Below the pieces are notes generated by a model. That model was not told where the DNA came from. It did not search any database and saw only the letters and a list, made by a program, of their open reading frames with translations. This document shows, piece by piece, positions 11,486 to 21,313 of a DNA stretch of 64,000 nucleotides. Source of the stretch: Kosakonia oryzendophytica (GTDB lineage Bacteria > Pseudomonadota > Gammaproteobacteria > Enterobacterales > Enterobacteriaceae); contig NZ_FMAY01000005.1 in the NCBI RefSeq assembly GCF_900094925.1, forward strand, positions 1-64,000, read 5' to 3'. Both the position numbers and the translations under genes were made by a program. The first letter of the stretch is position 1. Each line of letters begins with the position of its first letter.

Positions 11486-12315
11486 TGGACTATCAACAGT
11501 GGTTGCGTGAGGCAATACGTCAATTACAGGGGAGTGACAGCCCGCGGCGCGATGCGGAGATCCTGCTCGGTTTTGTGACGGGGAAGTCGCGTACCTTTAT
11601 ACTGGCTTTTGGCGAAACCTGGCTCACCGCAGAGCAACAACAACAGCTCGACGCACTGCTGGCGCGGCGTGTGCGCGGCGAGCCAGTGGCACATCTGGTT
11701 GGCGTCCGTGAGTTCTGGTCGTTGCCGCTGTTTGTCTCGCCTGTCACATTGATTCCTCGCCCGGATACCGAATGCCTCGTTGAACAGGCGCTAAACCGCC
11801 TGCCTGAGACGCCGTGCCGTATCCTGGATTTAGGCACCGGTACCGGTGCTATTGCACTGGCGATGGCCAGCGAGCGTCCTGACTGCCAGGTGACGGCCGT
11901 CGATGTGGTTGCAGAAGCCGTAATGCTGGCGCAGCGTAATGCAGAGCACCTTGGCATTGGTAATGTCGACATTCGCCAGAGCCACTGGTTTAGCGCCCTG
12001 GCCGGGCAGACGTTTTCGATGATTGTCAGTAATCCTCCTTATATCGATGAGCAGGATCCGCATTTGGCACAGGGGGATGTGCGTTTTGAACCGTTAAGTG
12101 CGCTGGTCGCCGCTGACCACGGGCTGGCGGATTTAGAGAGTATCATCAAGGAAGCGCCTGACTATTTACTACCGGGTGGCTGGTTGCTGCTTGAGCATGG
12201 CTGGCAGCAGGCTGAGTTAGTGCGTAACCTGTTTACCCGGCATGGCTGGCGACAGGTTGCCACCTGCCGCGATTATGGCGATAACGAACGTCTGACTCTC
12301 GGGCAGTGGCCCTGA
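11485..12315 (+). CDS. prmC: Release factor glutamine methyltransferase
   Basis: PrmC (formerly HemK) methylates the GGQ glutamine of RF1 and RF2 with S-adenosylmethionine. The 276-residue protein has the SAM-binding motif LDLGTGTGAIALA and the NPPY substrate motif at 183-186. Its ATG shares the last base of the prfA stop codon (TAATG), so expression is coupled to its substrate. Confidence 0.98.
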   Translation: MDYQQWLREAIRQLQGSDSPRRDAEILLGFVTGKSRTFILAFGETWLTAEQQQQLDALLARRVRGEPVAHLVGVREFWSLPLFVSPVTLIPRPDTECLVEQALNRLPETPCRILDLGTGTGAIALAMASERPDCQVTAVDVVAEAVMLAQRNAEHLGIGNVDIRQSHWFSALAGQTFSMIVSNPPYIDEQDPHLAQGDVRFEPLSALVAADHGLADLESIIKEAPDYLLPGGWLLLEHGWQQAELVRNLFTRHGWRQVATCRDYGDNERLTLGQWP

Positions 12316-12331
12316 GTGGAGTGAACAGGCA

Positions 12332-12724
12332 ATGAGTGCTTTTAAGGTCCTGATTACACTACATTTGACGTCGGTGGTATTGACCATTAGCCTGTTTGTT
12401 TTACGCTACTGGTGGCGCTGGTCAGCAAATCCGCGCGCGCAGTCGCGCTGGGTGCGCGTATTGCCGCATACCATTGATACCGTCTTGTTGTTAAGTGGTG
12501 CGGGATTAATGTGGGTGTCGGGCTATTTACCTTTTACTGTTAAAGGTGCGTGGCTGACTGAAAAGCTGTTTGGCGTTATCATCTATATCGTTTTGGGTTT
12601 TATTGCGCTTGGGCGACATCGCCCGCGCAGCCAGCAGACAGGGTTTATCGCCTTTATGCTGGGGCTGGTGGTGCTGTACATCATCATCAAACTCGCCGCC
12701 ACAAAAGTACCGATACTGGGGTAA
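12332..12724 (+). CDS. sirB2: SirB2-family membrane protein
   Basis: This 130-residue protein has four predicted membrane segments and belongs to the SirB family (YchQ in E. coli). It was named from a Salmonella regulatory screen, but its own activity is unknown. It lies 16 bp after prmC and 3 bp before sirB1. Confidence 0.93.
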   Translation: MSAFKVLITLHLTSVVLTISLFVLRYWWRWSANPRAQSRWVRVLPHTIDTVLLLSGAGLMWVSGYLPFTVKGAWLTEKLFGVIIYIVLGFIALGRHRPRSQQTGFIAFMLGLVVLYIIIKLAATKVPILG

Positions 12725-12727
12725 GAC

Positions 12728-13537
12728 ATGAGGTCGTTAGCCGATTTCGAATTTAATAAAGCACCGTTATGCGATGGGATGATCCTTGTTTCAGAGCTGA
12801 TTCGTGATGATTTTCCTTCACAATATGTGCATGACGAACTGGAGCGGCTGCTCAGTCTGGCACGCGAAGAAATCAGCATGGCGAAGCCTCAGGACTGGCA
12901 ACTGGAAAAACTCATTGAACTGTTTTATGGCGAATGGGGCTTTAAAGATACACGCGGCGTCTACCGTTTGTCCGATGCGCTATGGCTGGATAAAGTGCTG
13001 GAAAACCGCCAGGGTAGCGCCGTATCGCTGGGCGCCATTTTACTGTGGGTTGCCGGGCATCTGGACATTCCGCTGACGCCAGTGATTTTCCCGACGCAAC
13101 TGATCCTGCGCGCCGAATGGCTGGATGGCGAAATGTGGCTGATTAACCCATTTAATGGCGACACGCTGGATGAGCATACGCTGGAAGTGTGGCTGAAAGG
13201 CAATATCAGCCCGGTTGCCGAGTTGTTCAATGAAGATCTGGATGAAGCCGATAACGCGGAAGTGATCCGCAAGCTGCTGGATACGCTGAAATCGGCGTTG
13301 ATGGAAGAGCAGCAGATGGAACTGGCGTTACGCGCCAGTGAAGCATTGTTGCAGTTCAATCCGGAAGATCCCTATGAGATCCGCGACCGTGGACTGATTT
13401 ATGCGCAACTGGATTGTGACCACGTCGCGCTGCATGATTTAAGTTATTTTGTTGAGCAGTGTCCGGAGGATCCCATCAGTGAGATGATCCGCGCGCAAAT
13501 CAACACCATTTCACATAAACAGATTACTTTGCATTAA
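12728..13537 (+). CDS. sirB1: SirB1-family protein (transglutaminase-like plus TPR)
   Basis: This 269-residue soluble protein is E. coli YchA. The first two thirds look like the SirB1/transglutaminase-like domain (LGAILLWVAGHLDIPLTPV near 98-116 and MWLINPFNGDTL near 137-148). The C-terminal third looks like TPR helices (LALRASEALLQFNPEDPYEI). The role is not known. It sits between sirB2 and kdsA in the conserved order. Confidence 0.93.
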   Translation: MRSLADFEFNKAPLCDGMILVSELIRDDFPSQYVHDELERLLSLAREEISMAKPQDWQLEKLIELFYGEWGFKDTRGVYRLSDALWLDKVLENRQGSAVSLGAILLWVAGHLDIPLTPVIFPTQLILRAEWLDGEMWLINPFNGDTLDEHTLEVWLKGNISPVAELFNEDLDEADNAEVIRKLLDTLKSALMEEQQMELALRASEALLQFNPEDPYEIRDRGLIYAQLDCDHVALHDLSYFVEQCPEDPISEMIRAQINTISHKQITLH

Positions 13538-13564
13538 GCATGTGTTCCGATTCACACTCGATAA

Positions 13565-14425
<861 letters not shown>

Positions 14426-14432
14426 GAACGAA

Positions 14433-14458
14433 AAACCCCGCATCGCGGGGTTTTTTTT
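14433..14458 (+). terminator. Terminator after kdsA
   Basis: AACCCCGC and GCGGGGTT form a GC-rich stem around a three-base ATC loop and are followed by about nine T residues. It separates kdsA from the convergent chaA. Confidence 0.9.
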
Positions 14459-14476
14459 TATGGAGACAATCTGCCG

Positions 14477-15577
14477 TCAGGCAAAAATCGTCATCAGATA
14501 GGCTGCAAATAACGCCAAATGCGCCGCGCCGTTCAGCACATTAGTGCGCCCGGTAGAGAAGGAAATATGGCACAACACCAGTGATGCGACCATCACAATC
14601 ATCTCCGGCGCGCCCAGCGCAAAGATCAAATTATTGCCGGTGAACCACGCAATCAGCGTCACAACCGGCACGGTCAACGAAATGGTTGCCAACACTGAGC
14701 CGAAAAAGAGATTCATCGCGCGCTGAACTTGGTTATTCAGAACGGCTTTCAGCGCTCCCAGACCTTCTGGTGAAAGGATCAGCAACGCCACCAGGAAACC
14801 GGTAAATGCAACAGGCGCATTCAGTTCGCTCAGCAACGCCTCCAGCGGTTTGGCGTTCATCTTGGTCACAGCGATAACGGCAACCAGATGAATAATCAGC
14901 CACGCCGTATGCCACAGATTACCGTGTGCAGAAGGTTTGCCATGGTGCGGATCGTCATCATCGCTCTCATCTTCATGTTCATAGACAAACAGGCTTTGAT
15001 GCGTTTTTGTTTGAATCAGCAGAAAGACGCCATACATGGCTGCTGAAATCAGCGCCACCAGTAACGACTGACCGATAGTGAAATTAGCAGACGGCAGCGC
15101 CATCGGAAACACCAGCACTATAATCGCCAGCGGGAACAGGGCAATCAGGTACTGTTTAATGCCAAACAGATTCATATACTGGGTAGCGAATTTACGCCCG
15201 CCGAGCAGCAATGAAAACCCCACCAGACCGCCAGTCACGATCATAATGATGGAGTAGAGCGTATCGCGCATCAGTGTCGGCGCCGCATCGCCAGTGGCCA
15301 TCAGCGCAGAAATCAGACTTACTTCAAGAATAACGACCGAAAGGCTCAGAATCAGCGAGCCGTAAGGTTCACCGAGGCGGTGCGCGAGAACATCCGCATG
15401 GCGCACCACGCTAAAGGCGCTGGATAAAATACCGACCAGCGCCAGAATATTAATGCCGATTACCGCTGGCAGCGACTGCGTACTTCCCCATAACAGCAGT
15501 ACTCCCAGCGCCAGCACCGGGAAAATAAGCGTGGTCTCCTTGTGGCGGGTTTTTACCGCCTCGTGCGTTGTTGTCAT
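14477..15577 (-). CDS. chaA: Sodium-potassium/proton antiporter ChaA
   Basis: ChaA exports Na+, K+ and Ca2+ for protons and matters at alkaline pH. I start it at 15577 (MTTTHEAVKTRHK) because this gives 366 residues, equal to E. coli ChaA, with GGAG seven bases upstream. An in-frame extension of 28 codons has no support. It has about 11 membrane segments, an acidic loop EHEDESDDDDPHHGK, and two copies of the CaCA-type motif (ILEVSLISALMATG and LILSPEGLGALKAVLNN). Confidence 0.96.
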   Translation of the reverse strand: MTTTHEAVKTRHKETTLIFPVLALGVLLLWGSTQSLPAVIGINILALVGILSSAFSVVRHADVLAHRLGEPYGSLILSLSVVILEVSLISALMATGDAAPTLMRDTLYSIIMIVTGGLVGFSLLLGGRKFATQYMNLFGIKQYLIALFPLAIIVLVFPMALPSANFTIGQSLLVALISAAMYGVFLLIQTKTHQSLFVYEHEDESDDDDPHHGKPSAHGNLWHTAWLIIHLVAVIAVTKMNAKPLEALLSELNAPVAFTGFLVALLILSPEGLGALKAVLNNQVQRAMNLFFGSVLATISLTVPVVTLIAWFTGNNLIFALGAPEMIVMVASLVLCHISFSTGRTNVLNGAAHLALFAAYLMTIFA

Positions 15578-15853
15578 TGTGATTCTCCATCCAGCATGCA
15601 GGTATTTGACAATTATAGTTAAAAAATTTGAACGCCTTAACATAGCAAAGCGCGACCCCATGTTGGGGATATTTACCTGATTTTACGGGAAGCAGTTTCT
15701 TTCTATTTGAATCCGGCAAAAAGTCGTCTTTTGTTTAAATAGTATTTACTTTACAGAGAGATGATTATGTCTATTTTTCACTAACACGTTACGGCTGGCG
15801 CAAAAGGAGGTTGTCGATCAGACTTAAAGATTTCCCCCAGAAGGAGCCAGAAG

Positions 15854-16084
15854 ATGCCGTATAAATCGAAATCTGATCTGCCTGATAGTGTGCAGCATGT
15901 GTTACCCGCCCATGCACAAGAGATTTATAAAGAGGCCTTTAATAGCGCCTGGGAGCAATACAAAGATAAAGACGACAGGCGCGATGACGCGAGCCGCGAA
16001 GAGACGGCGCACCGTGTCGCCTGGGCTGCAGTCAAACATGATTATGAGAAGGGTGATGACGACAAATGGCATAAAAAGAAATAA
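15854..16084 (+). CDS. chaB: ChaB, putative cation transport regulator
   Basis: This 76-residue, highly charged soluble protein matches E. coli ChaB (DLPDSVQHVLPAHAQEIY, then HRVAWAAVKHDYEKGDDDKW). It was proposed to regulate ChaA, but evidence is thin. It is divergent from chaA. A purine-rich AAGGAG ribosome site precedes the start by seven bases. The 276-bp chaA-chaB gap shows no feature I can name. Confidence 0.95.
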   Translation: MPYKSKSDLPDSVQHVLPAHAQEIYKEAFNSAWEQYKDKDDRRDDASREETAHRVAWAAVKHDYEKGDDDKWHKKK

Positions 16085-16235
16085 ACGTCTTTAGCGCGTT
16101 ATTCGATAGATTGTCGCTATTGCAAGCGGCCTGTGAATTGCATAAGGTCGTAGTAAGTTGCGTTGAAACGCAGCATATGTCGGGAAGGCAGCCGTAAAGC
16201 AGTCGCAAGGAAGCATGCAGTGGCGGAGGTAAAAG

Positions 16236-16934
16236 ATGTTAACGCGTGATTTCTTGCTCAAGGCCGATTGTAAAACGGCGTTTGGCGATATAGACGCATC
16301 GCTGTTATGGTCGGCGGAACAACGGGCGGCATCCCTGGCTGCCACGCTTGCCTGCCGTCCGGATGACGGTCCGGTGTGGATTTTTGGTTATGGTTCGCTG
16401 ATGTGGAACCCTGCGCTAGAGTTTGACGAATCCTGCACCGGAACGCTAATCGGTTGGCATCGCGCGTTCTGTTTGCGCCTGACCGCCGGACGCGGTACGG
16501 CTTGTCAACCGGGGCGGATGCTTGCACTGAAAGAGGGCGGTCGCACCACCGGCGTGGCTTATCGGTTGCCTGTCCAGACGGTTGAAGAGGAACTGAGCCT
16601 GCTGTGGAAGCGTGAGATGATCACCGGCTGCTATATGCCGAGCTGGTGCAAACTCACCCTTGACGATGGCCGTGATGTTAATGCGCTGGTGTTTATCATG
16701 GATCCCCGCCATCCACTGTATGAATCTGATACCCGCGCGCAGGTCATCGCGCCGCTGATTGCCGCCGCCAGCGGGCCGCTGGGCACCAACGCGCAATATC
16801 TCTTTTCACTTGAGCAGGAACTTATCAAGCTTGGCATGCATGACGATTGTCTGAATGAGCTGGTAGGGAAAGTGCGGGGACTACTGGAAGAAGAAAAACC
16901 AGGCCCGGACCTGCAACCTGGTTTTGCCTGCTAA
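16236..16934 (+). CDS. chaC: Glutathione-specific gamma-glutamylcyclotransferase ChaC
   Basis: This 232-residue ChaC-family enzyme cleaves glutathione to 5-oxoproline and Cys-Gly. The substrate-binding loop VWIFGYGSLMWNP (about 48-60) and the downstream catalytic Glu region of the gamma-glutamylcyclotransferase fold are present. It follows chaB on the same strand after 151 bp. In E. coli K-12 the next gene is ychN; here two extra genes intervene. Confidence 0.95.
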   Translation: MLTRDFLLKADCKTAFGDIDASLLWSAEQRAASLAATLACRPDDGPVWIFGYGSLMWNPALEFDESCTGTLIGWHRAFCLRLTAGRGTACQPGRMLALKEGGRTTGVAYRLPVQTVEEELSLLWKREMITGCYMPSWCKLTLDDGRDVNALVFIMDPRHPLYESDTRAQVIAPLIAAASGPLGTNAQYLFSLEQELIKLGMHDDCLNELVGKVRGLLEEEKPGPDLQPGFAC

Positions 16935-16946
16935 CGGTTGCGGCGG

Positions 16947-17192
16947 TTACGCCGCAACGTAGCTGATTGAGTGCTCAAGCGACTGGCTGTGGCTATCGAT
17001 CAACACATTCCAGATGCCGCTGTAAGGAACCGCCAGATAGGCGTTTGCACGGTTCTGTACGCTTAAGATATCCGTCTGTGCGTGAGAAGATTGTGTCTTC
17101 TCGCTCATCAGATGGATATGGCAACTCTCAGAACAACGAACAACGACCGTATCTCCACCAAATAACTTCAAACTTGCCTTTACCAACGCCAT
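16947..17192 (-). CDS. Small DUF1883-like protein
   Basis: I start this 81-residue protein at the ATG at 17192 (MALVKASLKLFGG), which has GGGG about eight bases upstream. A GTG at 17222 would add ten residues but lacks a good site. The pattern (GDTVVVRCSESCHIHLMSE, then AYLAVPYSGIWNVLID) resembles DUF1883 proteins: small, all-beta, with no known role. No signal or membrane segment is seen. The stop codon lies in the loop of a perfect 9-bp inverted repeat shared with the chaC 3' flank (16937-16958). E. coli K-12 has no gene here. Family assignment is from memory of the pattern. Confidence 0.7.
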   Translation of the reverse strand: MALVKASLKLFGGDTVVVRCSESCHIHLMSEKTQSSHAQTDILSVQNRANAYLAVPYSGIWNVLIDSHSQSLEHSISYVAA

Positions 17193-17364
17193 TTTCAACC
17201 CCGTAGTTGTTAAACAACGCACTCCTTGCTGGAAAAATCCCGTGCGTAATTTTGTTCACAATTCACTCATTGCATAACACCAAACGGGAGGGGGCAAAAT
17301 GCTGATTTCGATCAACTAATGACGTAACGATTAAACAAAAATGACATTGTTCGGTGGGGAAAGA

Positions 17365-17401
17365 TGTCGGCGCGAAAAATTGTGGTTAAAACGCGCCGAC
17401 A
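17365..17401 (-). terminator. Hairpin after the chemoreceptor gene
   Basis: TGTCGGCGCG (17365-17374) and CGCGCCGACA (17392-17401) pair perfectly over 10 bp around a 17-base A/T-rich loop, just past the chemoreceptor stop. The following T-run is weak, so termination strength is uncertain. Confidence 0.6.
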
Positions 17402-17406
17402 AAAGA

Positions 17407-19191
17407 TTAAATGCGGAAATGACCCGCTGTTTCAGCGAGCTCACCCGCTTGCGAGCGCAGTGCACCAGCAGCGGCCGCAGACTCGATCACCAGTTCGGCG
17501 TTTTGCTGCACCATGCGATCCAGATCGATAACAGCATGATTTATCTCCTGAATACCTTTCATTTGCTCGCTGGTCGCCACTGTGATCTCCCGCATGATCA
17601 CCGACACGCTATCAATGCTGGCGACAATGTCGGTCATACTTTCACCCGCGAGCCGCACGAAGCGCGAACCGGTTGCCACGCTTTCAGTGGTGGAATCAAT
17701 CAGCGTTTTGATCTCTTTCGCCGCCTGCGCGCTACGACTTGCCAGGTTGCGTACTTCACCTGCAACCACGGCGAACCCGCGTCCTTGCTCACCCGCACGC
17801 GCCGCTTCAACAGAGGCGTTCAGAGCCAGAATATTGGTCTGGAAGGCAATACCGTCGATCACGCTGGTGATATCGCCAATTTTCGCGGAGGCCACTTCAA
17901 TGGATTGCATTGTGTTGATGGCCTGGTTCACCACCTGTCCCCCGCGGGAGGCTGCTTCGGATGCGGCATGAGCCTGGTTATTCGCTTGGGACGCCGCATC
18001 GGTTGATTGCGCGACGGACGCGGTGATCTGCTCCACGGCGCTGGCGGTTTCACGCAGGCTGGAGGCTGCCTGTTCCGTACGACCGGAGAGATCCTCGTTA
18101 CCGGCTGCAATCTCCTGCGCTGCCTGCTGCACGGAGTTGCTCGAGTCGCGCAGTTTACCCATCACCACCGAAAGCTTGTCGCTGAAAGCGTTAAATGCCT
18201 GAGCGATTTGCGATACTTCATCATTGCCATCTGTCGGCAGTCGCTGGGAGAGATCGTTGGTTCCGCTGCTGATAGCATTCATGGCATCACGGACGGTCAG
18301 GAGGCGTTTAAGCAACGTCGAGACAATCCAGTGCATAATCGTGCCGGTGATCAACAGCAACACGATCAGCGTCATTGCAGAGGCTTTTAGCTGTGCGCGT
18401 AAACCGGCGGTGGAATCAGCGCTATCCAGTGCGACAGCCAGTACCCAGTCGGTCCCTTTGACCTTACTTGCCAGCAGTTCCTTCGACTCACCCGCATAGA
18501 CCCCGGAAACGGGGTTACCACTGCGCAAATCGGCGAAGCTGACGCCGCTAATGGCATCGGTGAAGGGTTTCATCGTCAGCTTGTCGTTTCCGGCGGCGAT
18601 GATGGTACCGTCGCTGGCAAGCAGCATACCGCTACTGTTCGGTGTCGGGCTGATACCTTTCACGTTGGCCACGACGCTGTCCATCGAGACGTCGCCTGCC
18701 ACCACGCCTTTGAGTGTGCCGTTCTCTTTGACCGGGACGGCGAAAGTGACCACCAGTGCGCCGGTGCTGGCATCCACATAAGGAGCCGTGACAACAGGGG
18801 CATCTGCTTTGACGACCTGCTGATACCATGGACGAATTGTCGGATCGTAATCAGGGGGAACGCCGCCAGGATCGGAGAATTTCGCGGTTTTCGTGGCATA
18901 GCCAACGTAGACGTTAATGAACCCTCCCGCGCGTGCAATCTGTTTGAATACCGGCACGGGATCGTCGGACAGGGCGACACTTTGCAGCGAGGCGATCATA
19001 TTCGTTTTGGTGGCAATCCAGTCGGCAATCGCAATGCTGTGACTGGCGCTGGTGCTGGAGAGGATATTTTGCTGCGTTTGCTGGTTGTGCTGGCTGGTTA
19101 CCTGATAATTGATGATTGTGTTAAGAAGCAAAGCGATAACGAGGCAACCCGCTGTCGCCGCAATAATACGGGCTTTAATTGATCTAAACAT
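17407..19191 (-). CDS. Methyl-accepting chemotaxis protein with dCache sensor
   Basis: I start this 594-residue chemoreceptor at the ATG at 19191 (MFRSIKARIIAATAG), not at the in-frame codon 26 residues upstream, because the membrane helix then begins at the usual place. Layout: TM1 about 12-30, a large periplasmic double-Cache domain (about 35-275; VYVGYATKTAKFSDPG and DPTIRPWYQQVVKADAP are the ligand-pocket signature), TM2 about 280-300, HAMP, then a signalling domain with the hairpin tip near the IDGIAFQTNILALNASVEAA stretch. The ligand cannot be predicted; dCache receptors often bind amino acids or other small metabolites. No NWETF-type CheR pentapeptide is seen at the C-terminus (ETAGHFRI). 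A candidate FliA promoter precedes it. Confidence 0.93.
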   Translation of the reverse strand: MFRSIKARIIAATAGCLVIALLLNTIINYQVTSQHNQQTQQNILSSTSASHSIAIADWIATKTNMIASLQSVALSDDPVPVFKQIARAGGFINVYVGYATKTAKFSDPGGVPPDYDPTIRPWYQQVVKADAPVVTAPYVDASTGALVVTFAVPVKENGTLKGVVAGDVSMDSVVANVKGISPTPNSSGMLLASDGTIIAAGNDKLTMKPFTDAISGVSFADLRSGNPVSGVYAGESKELLASKVKGTDWVLAVALDSADSTAGLRAQLKASAMTLIVLLLITGTIMHWIVSTLLKRLLTVRDAMNAISSGTNDLSQRLPTDGNDEVSQIAQAFNAFSDKLSVVMGKLRDSSNSVQQAAQEIAAGNEDLSGRTEQAASSLRETASAVEQITASVAQSTDAASQANNQAHAASEAASRGGQVVNQAINTMQSIEVASAKIGDITSVIDGIAFQTNILALNASVEAARAGEQGRGFAVVAGEVRNLASRSAQAAKEIKTLIDSTTESVATGSRFVRLAGESMTDIVASIDSVSVIMREITVATSEQMKGIQEINHAVIDLDRMVQQNAELVIESAAAAGALRSQAGELAETAGHFRI

Positions 19192-19223
19192 TTTTATAGT
19201 ACCTGCTGTGTTGTCTTTAGGGG

Positions 19224-19251
19224 CTATCGGCAATACAGCAGGTAAACTTGA
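19224..19251 (-). promoter_or_regulatory. Candidate sigma-28 (FliA) promoter of the chemoreceptor
   Basis: On the minus strand TCAAGTTT is followed 12 bases later by GCCGATAG. The FliA consensus is TAAAGTTT-N11-GCCGATAA, so both boxes match at 7 of 8 positions with one extra spacer base. The -10 box ends 32 bp before the chosen ATG. This would place the receptor in the flagellar late-gene regulon. Confidence 0.65.
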
Positions 19252-19298
19252 TGACGTAAGGTCATCCATAAGAAAAAAATATTAAACTCGCCGCAATA

Positions 19299-19652
19299 TT
19301 AGAAAGTTAATACTTTATCCGCTGCCAGCGTCCATTGGGCCAGTTCGACCAGCGTGCCTATCTCCACACCGTCAACCAGCGGCAGCGTGGTGATACCACG
19401 CCCGTCGGTACAGGTTTTACACAATTTCACCGGCACCTGCTGCGCCGTTAAGATCTCCAGCATCTGCTGGATGTTATAGCCTTCGGCCGGTTTTTGTCCG
19501 CGCAGCCCGGCGGTGACCGCATCGGACATCAAGAACAATTTCAGGTCAAGTTCCGCGCTCTGTTCACGCAGCGCAATGGCCAGACGCAGACTGTTAAACA
19601 GTGATTCACTACCGTAGGCGGCGCCGTTAGCCACAATGACGATTTTTTGCAT
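19299..19652 (-). CDS. ychN: DsrE-family protein YchN
   Basis: This 117-residue protein matches E. coli YchN in length when started at the ATG at 19652, with GGGAG upstream. A GTG two codons earlier is too close to that site. YchN is a hexameric DsrE-like protein with conserved cysteines in KLCKTCTDGRG (about 76-86), the place where sulfur-relay relatives carry persulfide. Its actual role is not established. It is divergent from ychO. Confidence 0.95.
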   Translation of the reverse strand: MQKIVIVANGAAYGSESLFNSLRLAIALREQSAELDLKLFLMSDAVTAGLRGQKPAEGYNIQQMLEILTAQQVPVKLCKTCTDGRGITTLPLVDGVEIGTLVELAQWTLAADKVLTF

Positions 19653-19900
19653 CTTCACTCCCTCGATAAAAGTGCGCAGCGTCGACGCTGCGCGGAAGAC
19701 GTTTATGCTACTGCGACACCGTCACAGGGGGAAGGGCGTCGGGGAAAAGAGTGTGCATTCGCGAGCAGATGGCCGGTGTCCCAGGACGGCAACGATAAGG
19801 ATCTTCCTGGAATGCCCTCTACGGCTGCAAAGGTGGGCCAAAAACGTTAACCTTAAAAGGTGTTTAACCTGCAACGGGATGGATCATAATTAGTGTCGTG

Positions 19901-21313
19901 ATGCGTAACGTCATACATTCCCAACTCTTTTTACTCCTCGCATTGTTGTTGGCAGGCGTTTCTGCCAGTGCCCAGCAAAATCGTTTTGTACAGCAGGCGG
20001 AAAATCCCTTTGATAATAATGGCGATGGCTTGCCGGACCTGGGGATGGCGCCCGAAAATAGCACGCAGGAAAAACATTTCGCTGAAATGGCAAAAGCCTT
20101 CGGCGAAGCCAGCATGACCGATAACGGTCTGACCACTGGCGAACAGGCGCGACAGTTTGCGTTTGGGCAGATACAGGATGTCGTCAACGATGAAGTGAGC
20201 CAGAAAGTGGAGTCCTGGTTATCACCGTGGGGCAGCACCTCGGTTGATCTGAGGGCGGATAAGGATGGCAATTTTACCGGTAGCCACGGGGACTGGTTCC
20301 TGCCAGTGCAGGATAATAACCGTTATCTCACCTGGAGCATGCTGGGGTTAACGCAACAGGATGCCGGACTGGTGGGCAATGCGGGGATCGGACAACGCTG
20401 GATAGCCGGAGACTGGTTGCTGGGCTACAACACGTTTTACGACACCCTTCTTGATGATAACCAGGGCCGTGCCGGAGTGGGTGCTGAAGCCTGGGGCGAG
20501 TATCTGCGTTTTTCTGCTAATTACTATCAACCACTGAGTAACTGGAGTGACCAAACCGCTACGCTGCAACAGCGCATGGCGCGCGGCTATGACGTAACGG
20601 CGCAGGCGAGACTGCCGTTTTATCAGCAACTGAACACCAGCGTTAGTCTTGAGCAATATTTTGGCGACAGCGTCGATCTGTTCGATACCGGCACCGGTTA
20701 TCACAATCCTGTGGCCGTAAAACTGGGTCTGAATTATACCCCGGTGCCGCTGGTGACGCTGACCGCTGAGCACAAGCAAGGGGAGAGTGGTGCAAGTCAG
20801 AATGATCTCGGATTGAAAGTCAATTATCGCTTTGGTGTCCCGCTCTGGAAGCAACTCTCTGCCAGTGAAGTGGCAGAAAGTCGCTCGTTACGCGGCAGCC
20901 GCTATGACAGTCCGACGCGCAATATGGCTCCGGTGTTTGAGTATCGCCAGCGGAAGACATTGTCGGTGTTTCTGGCCACGCCACCCTGGGACTTACAGCC
21001 TGGTGAGACCGTAGAACTAAAATTGCAGATTAACAGCGTGCACGGCATCCGTTCGATAACCTGGCAGGGCGATACGCAGGTTTTGAGCCTGACACCGCCT
21101 GCTAACGGTCACAGCGCAGAAGGCTGGACACTGATTATGCCGCGTTGGGACAGTGCGGAAGGGGCAACCAATCGCTGGACGCTTTCAGCGCTGGTTGAGG
21201 ATGGTAAAGGGCAGCGCGTCATGTCCAATACCATCGAACTGAAACTGACTGAACCGATCATTGCACCCCAGACAGAGGAAAGTGCGGGCTGGGCGCTACC
21301 AGACCCGCAATGA
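19901..21313 (+). CDS. ychO: Invasin-like outer membrane protein YchO
   Basis: The 470-residue product (start ATG 19901; a GTG one codon earlier is possible) has a signal peptide ending near SASAQ. An inverse-autotransporter/invasin beta-barrel domain follows (about 40-300; NRYLTWSMLGLTQQDAGL, GQRWIAGDWLLGYNTFYD). The C-terminus is beta-rich and Ig-like. E. coli YchO (YchP) has the same plan and is implicated in adhesion and invasion. It lacks the long passenger of intimin or invasin. Its stop touches the convergent narL stop with no gap. Confidence 0.93.
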   Translation: MRNVIHSQLFLLLALLLAGVSASAQQNRFVQQAENPFDNNGDGLPDLGMAPENSTQEKHFAEMAKAFGEASMTDNGLTTGEQARQFAFGQIQDVVNDEVSQKVESWLSPWGSTSVDLRADKDGNFTGSHGDWFLPVQDNNRYLTWSMLGLTQQDAGLVGNAGIGQRWIAGDWLLGYNTFYDTLLDDNQGRAGVGAEAWGEYLRFSANYYQPLSNWSDQTATLQQRMARGYDVTAQARLPFYQQLNTSVSLEQYFGDSVDLFDTGTGYHNPVAVKLGLNYTPVPLVTLTAEHKQGESGASQNDLGLKVNYRFGVPLWKQLSASEVAESRSLRGSRYDSPTRNMAPVFEYRQRKTLSVFLATPPWDLQPGETVELKLQINSVHGIRSITWQGDTQVLSLTPPANGHSAEGWTLIMPRWDSAEGATNRWTLSALVEDGKGQRVMSNTIELKLTEPIIAPQTEESAGWALPDPQ

